A DNA stretch of 64,000 nucleotides, taken from NCBI RefSeq assembly GCF_001426435.1, contig NZ_LMER01000017.1:62436-126435 (forward strand), written 5' to 3'. This DNA comes from Angustibacter sp. Root456. GTDB taxonomy: Bacteria; Actinomycetota; Actinomycetes; Actinomycetales; Angustibacteraceae. Shown here one piece after another: positions 40,634 through 49,346 of this stretch (the stretch's first letter is position 1; each line of letters opens with the position of its first letter). A program made the position numbers and the translations under genes. The notes beneath the pieces were generated by a model. It did no database searches. It was not told the origin of the DNA and saw only the letters and a list, made by a program, of their open reading frames with translations.

Positions 40634-41791
40634 TCAGTGCGACCACGTGCGCGCGACCCGGCGAGTCCGCGCGGCGAGGGCGCCGGCCGGGTCCGATGAC
40701 GGTGGCGTCGCACCGGCGGGGCCCTCGACGACGGCGTAGGCGCCCGACAGCCCCAGGGTGGAGGTCTCGCGCCGGCCGACCTCGACGTGCGTGGCGAGCA
40801 CGATGCTGGGGACGCCGACCTCGAGGGCGAGCGCGGCGACGTGCTTCACGACTCCGGCGCGCGTGGACTCCCAGCCGAACACCTCCTCCCCCGTGAGCAC
40901 GAGGTCGCACTCGCGCAGGCGCGCCGCCAGCCGGGTCGCGCGGGCCGACGCCTCCACGCCGTCAAGCTGCTGGGCGCCCAGGAGCATCAAGGCGAAGGCG
41001 ACGCCACCGCCCGCCCCGGCACCGGGCCGAGCCGCGATCGACGTCCCGGCGAGCGGGCGACCCGCCACCAACGACCGCTCGGCGAGCTGGGCGAAGTGGC
41101 CGAGCGACGCCTCGAGCGCCTGCGCCTGCTCAGGGCTGGCACCGCGTCCGGCCGCCTCGACGGCACTGGCGCCGTGGAAGCCCAGCAACGGGATGTCGGT
41201 GGCCGTGGCGACGACGAGCTCGACCTCGCGCAACCGCTCGCGCGCCGCGGCCAGACCGACCAGGTCGGCGGCCTCGACCGCCGAGAGCGCGCCGCCGCCG
41301 GCGCCCAGCCGGTCGCCGTCCACGTCCAGGGCGGCCAGTAGTCCTGCGCCCGCGTCGTGCGACGCCGTGTCACCGACACCGACGACGACCCGCCGCGCGC
41401 CCGTGTCCACGGCGGCGAGCAGCAGCTCGCCGAGTCCGCGGCTCGACGCCCGCCACGGATCGCGCTGGTCGGCGGCCAGCAGGTGTGCGCCACACGACTG
41501 CGCCGCCTCGATGTAGGCCGTCACGGGGTCGCCGTCAGGCCCCTCGGTCGCCGGGCACACCAGCACCGTGGCCGGCACGGGCTCGGCGAGCGGACCGCTC
41601 ACGGTGACCGGCACGAGATCACCACCGCGGGCGGCCAGGACCACGTCGACGAACCCCGCGCCGCCGTCGGACTGCGGGCACGCGGTGAGCGTGTCGGAGG
41701 GTGCTTGCGCGCGCCATCCGGAGGCCATCGCGTCAGCCGCCTGCGACGCCGTCAGCGGGCCGAAGGAGTCGGGGACGAGGAGCACGCGCAC
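40634..41791 (-). CDS. glxK: Glycerate kinase
   Basis: 385 residues from GTG 41791. It matches the bacterial glycerate 2-kinase fold: VLLVPDSFGPLTASQAADAM at the start, ACPQSDGGAGFVDVVLAA, VVGVGDTASHDAGAGLLAALD (Asp-rich catalytic turn), and the late LTGEEVFGWESTRAGVVKHVAALA. The usual Lys of PDSFK is absent here (PDSFG), as in other actinobacterial members. It converts glycerate to 2-phosphoglycerate. GAGGAT lies 6 bp upstream. The order adoK, erpA, glycerate kinase resembles Rv2202c-Rv2205c (recalled). Confidence 0.9.
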   Translation of the reverse strand: MRVLLVPDSFGPLTASQAADAMASGWRAQAPSDTLTACPQSDGGAGFVDVVLAARGGDLVPVTVSGPLAEPVPATVLVCPATEGPDGDPVTAYIEAAQSCGAHLLAADQRDPWRASSRGLGELLLAAVDTGARRVVVGVGDTASHDAGAGLLAALDVDGDRLGAGGGALSAVEAADLVGLAAARERLREVELVVATATDIPLLGFHGASAVEAAGRGASPEQAQALEASLGHFAQLAERSLVAGRPLAGTSIAARPGAGAGGGVAFALMLLGAQQLDGVEASARATRLAARLRECDLVLTGEEVFGWESTRAGVVKHVAALALEVGVPSIVLATHVEVGRRETSTLGLSGAYAVVEGPAGATPPSSDPAGALAARTRRVARTWSH

Positions 41792-41797
41792 GGCGCG

Positions 41798-41803
41798 ATC
41801 CTC
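41798..41803 (-). promoter_or_regulatory. Putative leaderless -10 for glycerate kinase
   Basis: GAGGAT on the - strand ends 6 bp before GTG 41791. Confidence 0.35.
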
Positions 41804-41843
41804 CCAGGTGGCCAGCGTGCGCGTCGGTAGCGGGCCGCTGTGG

Positions 41844-41849
41844 GAAAAT
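41844..41849 (+). promoter_or_regulatory. Putative leaderless -10 for nadA
   Basis: GAAAAT, in one of the few A-rich patches of this region, ends 6 bp before GTG 41856. Confidence 0.4.
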
Positions 41850-41855
41850 CAGCGG

Positions 41856-43052
41856 GTGACCACGTTCTCGGAGCCGGCAGCCTCGCCGGCCGCGTTGCTG
41901 CTGCTCGGTCGCGGACGCGACCTCGAGACCGAGCGGGGGGTCGAGTGCCCAGGTGACCTGCCGGCACCGTCGGACCCCGACCTGGTGCAGCGGGCTCGCG
42001 CCGCGAAGGCCGCGCTCGGCAACGAGGTGTTCGTGCTGGGCCACCACTACCAGCGCGACGAGGTCATCGACTTCGCCGACGTCACCGGTGACTCCTTCAA
42101 GCTCGCGCAGCAGGCGGCGGCCCGCCCTGATGCGCCGTACATCGTGTTCTGCGGCGTGCACTTCATGGCCGAGAGCGCCGACGTCCTCACCGCCGAGCAC
42201 CAGCAGGTCGTGCTGCCCGACCTCGCCGCGGGCTGCTCGATGGCCGACATGGCCGCGATCGCGCAGGTCGAGGACGCCTGGGACGACCTGGCCGACGCCG
42301 GCGTGGCCGACGACGTGGTGCCCGTGTCGTACATGAACTCCTCGGCGGCCATCAAGGCCTTCACCGGGAGGCACGGCGGCACGATCTGCACGTCGTCGAA
42401 CGCGCGGACGGCGCTCGACTGGGCCTTCGGCCAGCGGCCGGAGGGTCGCGGAAAGGTGCTGTTCCTGCCTGACCAGCACCTCGGCCGCAACACCGCGGTG
42501 CTCGAGCAGGGCCTCAGCCTCGACGACTGCGTCGTCTACGACCCGCACAAGCCGCTCGGCGGCCTCACCCGCCAGCAGCTGCAGGACGCGCGGATGATCC
42601 TGTGGCGCGGGCACTGCTCGGTGCACGGGCGGTTCAGCCTCGAGTCGGTCGACGACGTGCGCACCCGCATCCCCGACGTCCAGGTGCTCGTGCACCCCGA
42701 GTGCCGCCACGAGGTCGTCGCCGCGGCCGACCACGTGGGCTCGACGGAGAAGATCATCAAGACCCTCGAGGCAGCTCCCGCCGGCTCATCGTGGGCCATC
42801 GGCACCGAGCTGAACCTCGTGCGGCGGCTGGCGAAGCAGCACCCCGACAAGCAGGTGGTCTTCCTCGACAAGACCGTGTGCTTCTGCTCGACGATGAACC
42901 GCATCGACCTGCCGCACCTCGTGTGGTCGCTGGAGTCGCTGGCCGCCGGGCGCGTGGTCAACCGGATCGTCGTCGACCCGGACGTCGCGCACTGGGCGCG
43001 CGTCGCGCTCGACCAGATGCTGGCGCTGCCGGGCATCACCGCTCGAGACTGA
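41856..43052 (+). CDS. nadA: Quinolinate synthase
   Basis: 398 residues from GTG 41856. NadA condenses iminoaspartate with dihydroxyacetone phosphate in NAD synthesis. The three [4Fe-4S] cysteines are recognisable: LAAGCSMADMA (about 127), HPECRHEVV (about 287) and DKTVCFCSTMN (about 340). VFVLGHHYQRDEVIDFADVTGDS gives the substrate-binding His pair. NadB and NadC, often adjacent, are not in the window. It should need cluster delivery, and erpA is nearby. The next gene starts one base after its stop. Confidence 0.95.
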   Translation: MTTFSEPAASPAALLLLGRGRDLETERGVECPGDLPAPSDPDLVQRARAAKAALGNEVFVLGHHYQRDEVIDFADVTGDSFKLAQQAAARPDAPYIVFCGVHFMAESADVLTAEHQQVVLPDLAAGCSMADMAAIAQVEDAWDDLADAGVADDVVPVSYMNSSAAIKAFTGRHGGTICTSSNARTALDWAFGQRPEGRGKVLFLPDQHLGRNTAVLEQGLSLDDCVVYDPHKPLGGLTRQQLQDARMILWRGHCSVHGRFSLESVDDVRTRIPDVQVLVHPECRHEVVAAADHVGSTEKIIKTLEAAPAGSSWAIGTELNLVRRLAKQHPDKQVVFLDKTVCFCSTMNRIDLPHLVWSLESLAAGRVVNRIVVDPDVAHWARVALDQMLALPGITARD

Positions 43053-43053
43053 C

Positions 43054-45057
43054 GTGCCGCCGGCCATCACGGCGGATCAGGCGCTCCGCTGGCGGCGACG
43101 CCTGCCCCGCTGGGGGCTGAGCCTCGGCGTCGCGGTCCCGCTGCTCGTGCTGGTGGTCACCGAGACGGTGAGTGAGAGCACGCAGTGCACGCCGTCCGCG
43201 CCCTGCCGGCTGCCGCTCGACACCCTGGCCTACCACCTGGTGCCGGTCGCCGAGGTTCTCGCCATCGGCATGGTCGTGCTGGCCCTGCTCCTGCCCCGCG
43301 CGGCGGTGTGGGGCGCCGCGGCGGCGGCGGGCCTGCTGGCCGGGCCGGTGGCCGTCGACTCCTCGTTCCCGTCGCTGTGGCGCTGGGCGCTGGTGTGGTT
43401 CGTCGCCGTCGGCGCTGTCGACCTGCTCGGGCGCTGGCGGCAACAGCTAGAGGCGGCGGCGTGGCAGGCACCGACGCGGCGGTACCCCGGCGTGGACGCG
43501 TCCGTGACCGACCGGCTGCCCCGCGACGAGGACACCCGGCTCGCGGCGCTGGTGGTGGCCGCCTTCGCCGTCGCCGTGGCCGGGGGTCTGCTCGCCTGGC
43601 ACCTGGCAGCCACCGCGGCACAGCACGAGCGGGAGGCACGCAGCACGCACCTCGACGCCACCGTGACGAAGCTGAGCTCCGACGGCTACACCGTCACGCT
43701 CGACGTGCAGGGCCGACAGGTGCGGGTCGAGCCGCAGGGCACCTACGCCGTGGGCGACAGCGTGCCGGTGCTGGTCGACCCGGCTGACCCGGCCCACGTC
43801 GCGCTCGTGGCGGAGCCGGACGACCCGAGCTGGCGGATCGGCGTCGCCGCCTTGCTGCTCGTGGTGCTGCTCGGGGTCGCCGCACGGCTGTGGAGCCGGG
43901 GCTGGCGGCGGTTCGAGCTGCTGCACCGCGGAGGTCCAGCGGTGCGGCTGCTGGCCGGCCGCCGTGACGGCGCGCGCGTGCTGCTCACGACCCTTGACGA
44001 CCCACGCTTCGATCGTCCGCTGGCGCTGGTGCGCGACGTCGGCCCGTCCGGGCTGCTGCTGCCGCTGAGCGCGCTGGCGGCGTCCGAGGATGACGAGGGC
44101 GGCGACGTCGGGCGCGACGACGGGCCCGATGGCGACCCGTGGCTGCAGCCGGAGCCGCCGGACGTCGCGACCTTGAGCGACGCCGAGCTGGCCGCGTGGG
44201 CCGACGGCCTGGTCGACGAGGACTACGACGACGACGTCCCTCCCCCGCCCCCGCTGCCGCGAGCCCTCGACGGCGGCGCGCCTGCCACCGTGATCGGGTT
44301 GCGGCGCGACGGCGATCCCGTCGTCCTGCAGGTCGACGGCACGCCGCCCCTGGTGTCGCTGAGCGGCGTGGTCGACCCGTGGACCTGGGGGCGGCTGCGC
44401 GACCGCGCGCTGCGCCTGCAGGTGCGCGAGCGCGCTGAGCGCGCGCCGGCCGACGCGGCCCCCGACGCGCCGCCAGCCGAGGCGAGGCGCCCCCAGGGGT
44501 CGAGGGCCAAGGAGTGGGCGGCCACGACCGCGCTGCGCGTCGTCACCCCCGTGGCGGCACCCCTCGCGTACGTGCTGGCGGTGGCGGTCTACCCCGCGGC
44601 GCGGTGGGTCCTCGACGGCGAGGCCGGATGGGATGCGCTCCTGCCGATCGTCTTCGGCGGTTCCACGCTCGCCGAGGGGCTGGTGTTCCTCGCGGGCCTG
44701 TCGAGGCCACCGCTGGGGGTCCGGCCGGGGGCGCTGCTGCATCGGGGGCGGTGGGCGGACGAGCTCATCCCGATCGAGCGCGTCCAAGGGGTCACGGCCG
44801 GCCGCGCGTCGGTGGTGCTGCGCCTCGCCGAGCCCGACGACGCGCTGGCCCTGCCCCCGCAGGCGGTCGGGCGGTTCGCCGACGTGCTGGAGCAGGAACC
44901 CACGCCGGAGCAGGCTGCGTTCGCCGTCGAGCAGCTGCTGCGCACCACCTCACCTGCGGGCCGCCGGGGCTGGCGTCGCCCGAGCGTGGCCCTGGTGCCC
45001 GGTGCGATCGCGGCCGTGGGCTTGCTCGTGGCGTGGGCCCAGGCCCACTTCGGCTGA
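43054..45057 (+). CDS. Large multi-domain membrane protein, DUF3592/PH-like
   Basis: 667 residues, GTG one base after the nadA stop. Helices are predicted near 15-35, 55-80, 85-105, 170-190, 258-278, 495-515, 525-550 and 645-662. Between helices four and five is a small beta region (DGYTVTLDVQGRQVRV...VPVLVDPADPAHVAL) like DUF3592. A 200-residue Asp/Pro-rich cytoplasmic stretch follows, and residues 560-625 (LGVRPGALLHRGRWADELIPIERVQGV) resemble a bacterial PH domain. I do not recognise the whole protein. Coupling to nadA may be only transcriptional convenience. Confidence 0.7.
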   Translation: MPPAITADQALRWRRRLPRWGLSLGVAVPLLVLVVTETVSESTQCTPSAPCRLPLDTLAYHLVPVAEVLAIGMVVLALLLPRAAVWGAAAAAGLLAGPVAVDSSFPSLWRWALVWFVAVGAVDLLGRWRQQLEAAAWQAPTRRYPGVDASVTDRLPRDEDTRLAALVVAAFAVAVAGGLLAWHLAATAAQHEREARSTHLDATVTKLSSDGYTVTLDVQGRQVRVEPQGTYAVGDSVPVLVDPADPAHVALVAEPDDPSWRIGVAALLLVVLLGVAARLWSRGWRRFELLHRGGPAVRLLAGRRDGARVLLTTLDDPRFDRPLALVRDVGPSGLLLPLSALAASEDDEGGDVGRDDGPDGDPWLQPEPPDVATLSDAELAAWADGLVDEDYDDDVPPPPPLPRALDGGAPATVIGLRRDGDPVVLQVDGTPPLVSLSGVVDPWTWGRLRDRALRLQVRERAERAPADAAPDAPPAEARRPQGSRAKEWAATTALRVVTPVAAPLAYVLAVAVYPAARWVLDGEAGWDALLPIVFGGSTLAEGLVFLAGLSRPPLGVRPGALLHRGRWADELIPIERVQGVTAGRASVVLRLAEPDDALALPPQAVGRFADVLEQEPTPEQAAFAVEQLLRTTSPAGRRGWRRPSVALVPGAIAAVGLLVAWAQAHFG

Positions 45058-45060
45058 GGC

Positions 45061-45090
45061 ACGGGCACGGGCACGGGCACGGGCACGGGT
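45061..45090 (+). repeat. Hexanucleotide repeat (ACGGGC)4 + ACGGGT
   Basis: Five perfect-phase 6-bp units start 3 bp after the stop of the large membrane protein. The last differs by one base and leads into the first of two hairpins. Confidence 0.9.
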
Positions 45091-45136
45091 CGAGGCTTCG
45101 ACCCGCTTGTCGAGGGGTGCAACCCTCGACAAGCGG
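45086..45136. terminator. Double hairpin, bidirectional terminator
   Basis: Hairpin A: CGGGTCGA (45086-45093) with TCGACCCG (45098-45105), 4-nt loop. Hairpin B: perfect 14-bp arms CCGCTTGTCGAGGG (45103-45116) and CCCTCGACAAGCGG (45123-45136), 6-nt loop. The arms overlap by 3 bp, so the two stems compete slightly. They sit between convergent genes and can serve both strands. Confidence 0.8.
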
Positions 45137-45168
45137 AGTGTCACCCACTGGACGTGATCAACGGGGAC

Positions 45169-46551
45169 TCAGCGCGGGAGTGAGCCCAGGCGCTCCAGCA
45201 GCACCGCTTCGGCGACGCACACGCGCTCGAACTCCCCGAGGTGCAGGCTCTCGTTCGCGCCGTGGGCCCGGGTGTCGGGATCCTCGACGCCGGTGACGAG
45301 GATCGCGGCGTCGGGGTAGATCGCGGCGAAGTCGGCGATGAACGGGATCGACCCGCCGATGCCCATGTCGACCGGTTCGACGCCCCAGGCGTCGGCGAAC
45401 GCAGCGCGGGCGGCGTCGTACGCAGGCCCCTCGACGTCGGCCTTGAAGGGCTGGCCGGTCTCGCGCACCCGGACGTCGACCTGCACGTTCCACGGTGCGT
45501 GCTCGCGCAGGTGCCGCGCGAGCAGATCGTAGGCCTCGTCGGCGTCCTGCCCCGGAGCCACGCGCATCGAGATCTTCGCCTTCGCCTGCGCCGCAAGGGT
45601 GTTGGACGCCTTGTCGGTCGGTGTGGCATCGAAGCCGACCACGGTCAGAGCCGGCTTGGTCCACAGCCGCGAGGTCAGGCTGCCGGTGCCGATGAGCGAC
45701 ACGCCGTCGAGCACCCCGGCGTCCGCGCGCAGCTGGTCCTCGGTGAGGTCGAGGTCGGCTGCCTCACTGCTCACGAGTCCTTGCACCGCAACGTCTCCGG
45801 CGTCGTCGTGCAACGTCGACAGCAGCCGGATCAGGGCCGTCACGGCATCGACGGCGGCGCCGCCGTACATGCCGCTGTGCACCGCGTGGTCGAGCGTGCG
45901 CACCTCGACGTACGCCTCGACGAGGCCGCGCAGGCTGGTGGTGAGCGCGGGCACGCCGATCTTCCAGTTGGTGGAGTCGGCGAGCACCAGGACGTCGGCG
46001 GCGAGCCGGTCGCGGTGGGCCTCGAGGATGCGGCCGAGGGACGGCGAACCCGACTCCTCCTCGCCCTCGACGAAGACCGTGAGGTTCACCGGGGGTCGCC
46101 CGCCGTGAGCCCGGATCGCCGCGAGGTGAGCCATCACGCCCGCCTTGTCGTCAGCGGCACCGCGACCGTAGAGACGGCCGTCACGCTCGGTGGGCTCGAA
46201 CGGCGCGGACGTCCAGTCGGCGTCCTGGCCGGGCGGCTGGACGTCGTGGTGGGCGTAGAGCAGCACGGTCGGCGCTGCCTCGGGCCCGTCGAGGTGACCG
46301 ACGACAGCGGGCGCGCCTCCCTCGTCGATGACGTCGACGTCGCGCAGTCCGGCAGCGCGCAGCAGGTCGGCGACGGCCGTGGCGCTCGCCGCGACGTGGG
46401 CCTGGTCGAAGGCACGCTCGGACACGCTCGGGATGCGCACCAGAGCCTCGAGATCGCGGCGGACGCCGGGCATCTCGCGGGCGACCGCCTCGCGGAGTTC
46501 GGCGAGACGGTCGCTGGGCAGGCTCGTGGCCGGGGGTTGTGCGCTGGTCAT
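45169..46551 (-). CDS. M20-family metallopeptidase (dipeptidase)
   Basis: 460 residues from ATG 46551. The di-zinc site is clear: LLYAHHDVQPPGQDADW with the first His and bridging Asp region, YGRGAADDKAGVMAHLAAI, and VFVEGEEESGSPSL with the general-base Glu and ligand Glu. The lid/dimerisation domain with LDHAVHSGMYGG and the late HGANESLHLGEFE His complete the set. It matches the CNDP-like dipeptidases, cytoplasmic peptide hydrolases. The start is TAGGGT plus 7 bp, back to back with the CDF gene promoter. Confidence 0.92.
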   Translation of the reverse strand: MTSAQPPATSLPSDRLAELREAVAREMPGVRRDLEALVRIPSVSERAFDQAHVAASATAVADLLRAAGLRDVDVIDEGGAPAVVGHLDGPEAAPTVLLYAHHDVQPPGQDADWTSAPFEPTERDGRLYGRGAADDKAGVMAHLAAIRAHGGRPPVNLTVFVEGEEESGSPSLGRILEAHRDRLAADVLVLADSTNWKIGVPALTTSLRGLVEAYVEVRTLDHAVHSGMYGGAAVDAVTALIRLLSTLHDDAGDVAVQGLVSSEAADLDLTEDQLRADAGVLDGVSLIGTGSLTSRLWTKPALTVVGFDATPTDKASNTLAAQAKAKISMRVAPGQDADEAYDLLARHLREHAPWNVQVDVRVRETGQPFKADVEGPAYDAARAAFADAWGVEPVDMGIGGSIPFIADFAAIYPDAAILVTGVEDPDTRAHGANESLHLGEFERVCVAEAVLLERLGSLPR

Positions 46552-46558
46552 GCGGGCC

Positions 46559-46564
46559 ACCCTA
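46559..46564 (-). promoter_or_regulatory. Putative leaderless -10 for the M20 peptidase
   Basis: TAGGGT on the - strand ends 7 bp before ATG 46551. Confidence 0.5.
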
Positions 46565-46572
46565 GCCAGGCG

Positions 46573-46578
46573 TAGCGT
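46573..46578 (+). promoter_or_regulatory. Putative leaderless -10 for the CDF transporter
   Basis: TAGCGT ends 7 bp before GTG 46586. With the peptidase hexamer it forms a back-to-back pair in a 34-bp spacer, leaving no room for separate leaders. Confidence 0.5.
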
Positions 46579-46585
46579 CGCCGCC

Positions 46586-47653
46586 GTGAGCGAGGACCAA
46601 GCAGACCATCCGGACGGCGAAAGCGGCGGCGGCCAAGGCGGCGGCGGCGAAGGCGGCGGCGGTGAGAGCACCGGCACCGTCATCGTCGCCCTGCTCGCCA
46701 ACGCCGGGATCGCCGTCGCCAAGGGAGTGGCGGCGGTGGTGTCCGGCTCGGCGTCGATGGCCGCCGAGACGGGCCACTCGATCGCCGACACCGCCAACGA
46801 GGTGCTGCTGCTCGTGGCGCTCAAACGCAGCGAGCGACCCGCCGACCGTCACCGGCCGTTCGGCTACGGCGCGGAGCGGTTCTTCTGGGCGTTCGTGGCG
46901 GCCGTGTCGATCTTCGTGTCCGGCGCGGTGTTCGCTGGCATGGCGGGGATCCGCCAGCTCCTCAGCGGCGGAGAGGAGTCCGGCGGCCTGGTGCTGTCGT
47001 CGATCGTGCTGGGCGTGAGCTTCCTGCTCGAGGGGGTCAGCTGGCTACGAGCGGTGAAGGGCGTGCGCGCTCAGACCCGCGAGGAGCACAAGAGCTTTCG
47101 CGAGGTACTGCGCTCCACCGACGACCCCACGATCAAGACCGTCTTCTACGAGGACTCGGCGGCCCTCATCGGCATCCTGCTGGCCTTCGGTGGCGTGTAC
47201 GGCCACCACCTCACAGGGTCCTCGTGGCCGGACGCCGTGGCGTCCTTGCTCATCGCCGCGCTGCTCGCCTTCATCGCGTTCCTGCTGGCGCGCACCAACA
47301 AGAACCTGCTCGTGGGGAGTGCCGCAGATCCTCGACTGGTGGGGGCCATCGCACGCTGGCTCGTCGAGCGCGAGGAGGTCGACGCGGTCGTCGACCTGCT
47401 GACCGAGCGGATGGGCACCGACCAGGTGCTGGTGTGCGCGCGGCTGGACTACGCCGACGGCTTGGACGCCCAGCAGGTGGAGCAGTCGACGGTCGAGATG
47501 AACCGCGCCCTGCGCCGCGAGTTCGGCGACGTCGTCGAGGTCTTCCTCGAGCCGGTGCCCCGCCACGACGAGCGGCTGCGCGAGCGAGTGGCGCGCCGGT
47601 ACGGCGAGGGCGCCTTCGACCGACTGAACAGACCGGGTGCACCACCCAGGTAG
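46586..47653 (+). CDS. Cation diffusion facilitator family transporter
   Basis: 355 residues from GTG 46586. A Gly/Glu-rich start (GESGGGQGGGGEGGGGES) precedes six helices. Metal-site residues are in helix two (ETGHSIADTANEVLLL, with HxxxD) and helix five (YEDSAALIGILLAFGG, with Asp). The C-terminal 90 residues form the cytoplasmic ferredoxin-like metal-sensing domain (VDAVVDLLTERMGTDQVLVCARLD). CDF proteins export Zn, Fe, Co, Mn or Cd using protons. The HxxxD motif fits Zn/Fe/Co-type more than Mn-type, but selectivity cannot be fixed. Confidence 0.9.
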   Translation: MSEDQADHPDGESGGGQGGGGEGGGGESTGTVIVALLANAGIAVAKGVAAVVSGSASMAAETGHSIADTANEVLLLVALKRSERPADRHRPFGYGAERFFWAFVAAVSIFVSGAVFAGMAGIRQLLSGGEESGGLVLSSIVLGVSFLLEGVSWLRAVKGVRAQTREEHKSFREVLRSTDDPTIKTVFYEDSAALIGILLAFGGVYGHHLTGSSWPDAVASLLIAALLAFIAFLLARTNKNLLVGSAADPRLVGAIARWLVEREEVDAVVDLLTERMGTDQVLVCARLDYADGLDAQQVEQSTVEMNRALRREFGDVVEVFLEPVPRHDERLRERVARRYGEGAFDRLNRPGAPPR

Positions 47654-47656
47654 GCT
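47651..47656 (+). promoter_or_regulatory. Putative leaderless -10 for the DUF3043 gene
   Basis: TAGGCT ends 6 bp before GTG 47663. Its first three bases are the TAG stop of the CDF gene, so stop codon and promoter share bases. Confidence 0.5.
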
Positions 47657-47662
47657 CACGGC

Positions 47663-48274
47663 GTGTTCGGACGCCGCAAGACCACCGCCGAGACCACTGC
47701 CGTCGAGCAGTCGTCCGCCCGCCCGGAGGGGCCGGGCAAGAACCGCCCGACGCCCAAGCGCAAGGAGGCCGAGGCGGCGCGCAAGCAGCCGCTCGTTCCC
47801 TCGGCTCGCGCCAAGGGCTCAGGGGGGTCCAAGGCGGCTCGTCAGGCGGCGCGCGAGGAGCGGGTCAGGGCCCGCGAGCGGATGATGCTCGGTGACGAGC
47901 GCTACCTCATGGTGCGCGACCGCGGGCCGGTGCGGCGGTTCGCCCGCGACTACGTCGACGCGCGCTGGAACCTCGGCGAGCTGCTGCTGCCCGTGATGGT
48001 CATCGTGCTGGCGCTGTCGTTCGTGGGGTCGGGCCTGCAGAAGACCAACCCCGCGCTGTACGGCGGCACGCTGGCCGTCACGTACACCCTGGTCGTGATG
48101 TCGGCCGCCGACGCCTTCCTCATGGGCCAGCGCCTGAAGCGGGCGGTGCGCGAGAAGTTCGGCGCCGACACCGACACCAAGGGGCTGACCTGGTACGCCG
48201 TGATGCGGGCGTTCCAGATCCGCCGCACGCGCGTGCCGCGGCCGACGGTCAAGCGTGGCGAGCACCCGGTCTGA
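47663..48274 (+). CDS. DUF3043 membrane protein
   Basis: 203 residues from GTG 47663. It starts VFGRRKTTAET and has a long basic, Ala/Lys-rich N-terminus (TPKRKEAEAARKQPLVPSAR). The DUF3043 core follows: GDERYLMVRDRGPVRRFARDYVDARWNLGE, then two helices (LLLPVMVIVLALSFVGSGLQ, YGGTLAVTYTLVVMSAADAF) and a basic end. DUF3043 is an actinobacterial inner-membrane family of unknown function. The gene is followed after 3 bp by the methyltransferase. Confidence 0.9.
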   Translation: MFGRRKTTAETTAVEQSSARPEGPGKNRPTPKRKEAEAARKQPLVPSARAKGSGGSKAARQAAREERVRARERMMLGDERYLMVRDRGPVRRFARDYVDARWNLGELLLPVMVIVLALSFVGSGLQKTNPALYGGTLAVTYTLVVMSAADAFLMGQRLKRAVREKFGADTDTKGLTWYAVMRAFQIRRTRVPRPTVKRGEHPV

Positions 48275-48277
48275 GCC

Positions 48278-49090
48278 GTGACCGGCAGTGACGGCGTCGT
48301 CGGCGGCTGCTTCAGTGACGGCAGAGCGCCCTGGCTGGCCCGCCAGGGCAACCTGCGCAACGTCGTGCGCCAGGAGATCGTGACGCGCCAGCTCTCGCGG
48401 CACGTCGGCGAGCCACCTGGCACGGTGCTCGACGTCGGCGCCGGACAAGGGACGCAGAGCATTCGCTTGGCGCAGCGGGGTTTCGACGTCCTGGCGGTGG
48501 AGCCCGACGCGGACATGCGCGCGGCGTTCTCGACGGCCGCGGAAGGCCAGCCGGACGACGTCCGAGCGCGGCTGCGGGTGGTCGAGGGATCAGCGGAGAC
48601 GCTCGACGACGTCGCCGACGGCCGCACCTTCGACATCGTGCTGTGCCACGGCGTGCTGATGTACCTGCCCGAGCCCGGGCCCGCCGTCGTGGCGCTGAGC
48701 GACCGGGTGGCGCCCGGTGGCGTGCTGTCGTTGCTGGCCCGCAACGCAGCCGCGATGGCGCTGCGCCCGGGCTTGCGCCGCCAGTGGGCCGACGTGCTCG
48801 ACCTGCTCGACGAGGCCGAGCAGCCGGCGCCGCACTACGTGAACGAGCTCGGGGTGCGAGCCCGTGCCGACCGCCTGGAGGAGCTGGCGTCCTACGTCTC
48901 GGGACGCCGGATGCACGTCGAGGCGTGGTACGGCGTGCGGGTGGTCACCGATGGCGTGGCCGTCGACGAGCCGGCCCCCGCCGATCCCGACGAGCTCGAC
49001 GCGCTCCTGGTTGCCGAGGAGCGGCTGGGGCGCACCGATCCTTACCGGCGGGTGGCGACGCTCCTGCATCTCATCGGCCGGCGGGGGTAG
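48278..49090 (+). CDS. Class I SAM-dependent methyltransferase
   Basis: 270 residues from GTG 48278. It has motif I VLDVGAGQGTQSIRLAQRGF (about 49-68), the acidic motif II VLAVEPDADM, motif III-like VVEGSAETLDD and motif IV FDIVLCHGVLMYL. The fold and the later helical region (LARNAAAMALRPGLRRQW, VNELGVRARADRLEELASYVSGRRM) resemble CmoM/SmtA-type enzymes that methylate a wobble-uridine derivative, but the acceptor is not certain. It is the end of the CDF-DUF3043 run. Confidence 0.82.
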   Translation: MTGSDGVVGGCFSDGRAPWLARQGNLRNVVRQEIVTRQLSRHVGEPPGTVLDVGAGQGTQSIRLAQRGFDVLAVEPDADMRAAFSTAAEGQPDDVRARLRVVEGSAETLDDVADGRTFDIVLCHGVLMYLPEPGPAVVALSDRVAPGGVLSLLARNAAAMALRPGLRRQWADVLDLLDEAEQPAPHYVNELGVRARADRLEELASYVSGRRMHVEAWYGVRVVTDGVAVDEPAPADPDELDALLVAEERLGRTDPYRRVATLLHLIGRRG

Positions 49091-49127
49091 GCGGACCTCC
49101 ACCGCACCTAGATGACGCACGATGTGA

Positions 49128-49346
49128 TGTTTTTGTCGCGGAGTTCTCCCCGCAAGCAGGGGCTCGGCTGGCAAGATCGCCGACACCACGTGGCGTACCA
49201 ACGCTCGATCGAACGCGGCCGTGACCTGCGCGTCCGGCAACTATCAGTTCGACAGCACTGCGGTCGTCACCTTCCCGCTGGGGTACGCGCCACGCATCCT
49301 GTCAGGCGGTGACCGTTCCGCAAGTGTGTCCATTCGCTGCTCGTGA
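49128..49346 (+). pseudogene. Possible gene remnant encoding the end of a secreted protein
   Basis: An open stretch with no start codon at its head runs from a TGA at 49125 to TGA 49344. Its last 55 codons read like a beta-rich extracellular domain end (KIADTTWRTNARSNAAVTCA, SGNYQFDSTAVVTFPLGYAP), with two cysteines spaced as for a disulfide. It lies in a 275-bp stretch otherwise without genes and of slightly lower GC. It could be the 3' remnant of a deleted gene or chance. I see no similarity to a named family. Confidence 0.3.
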
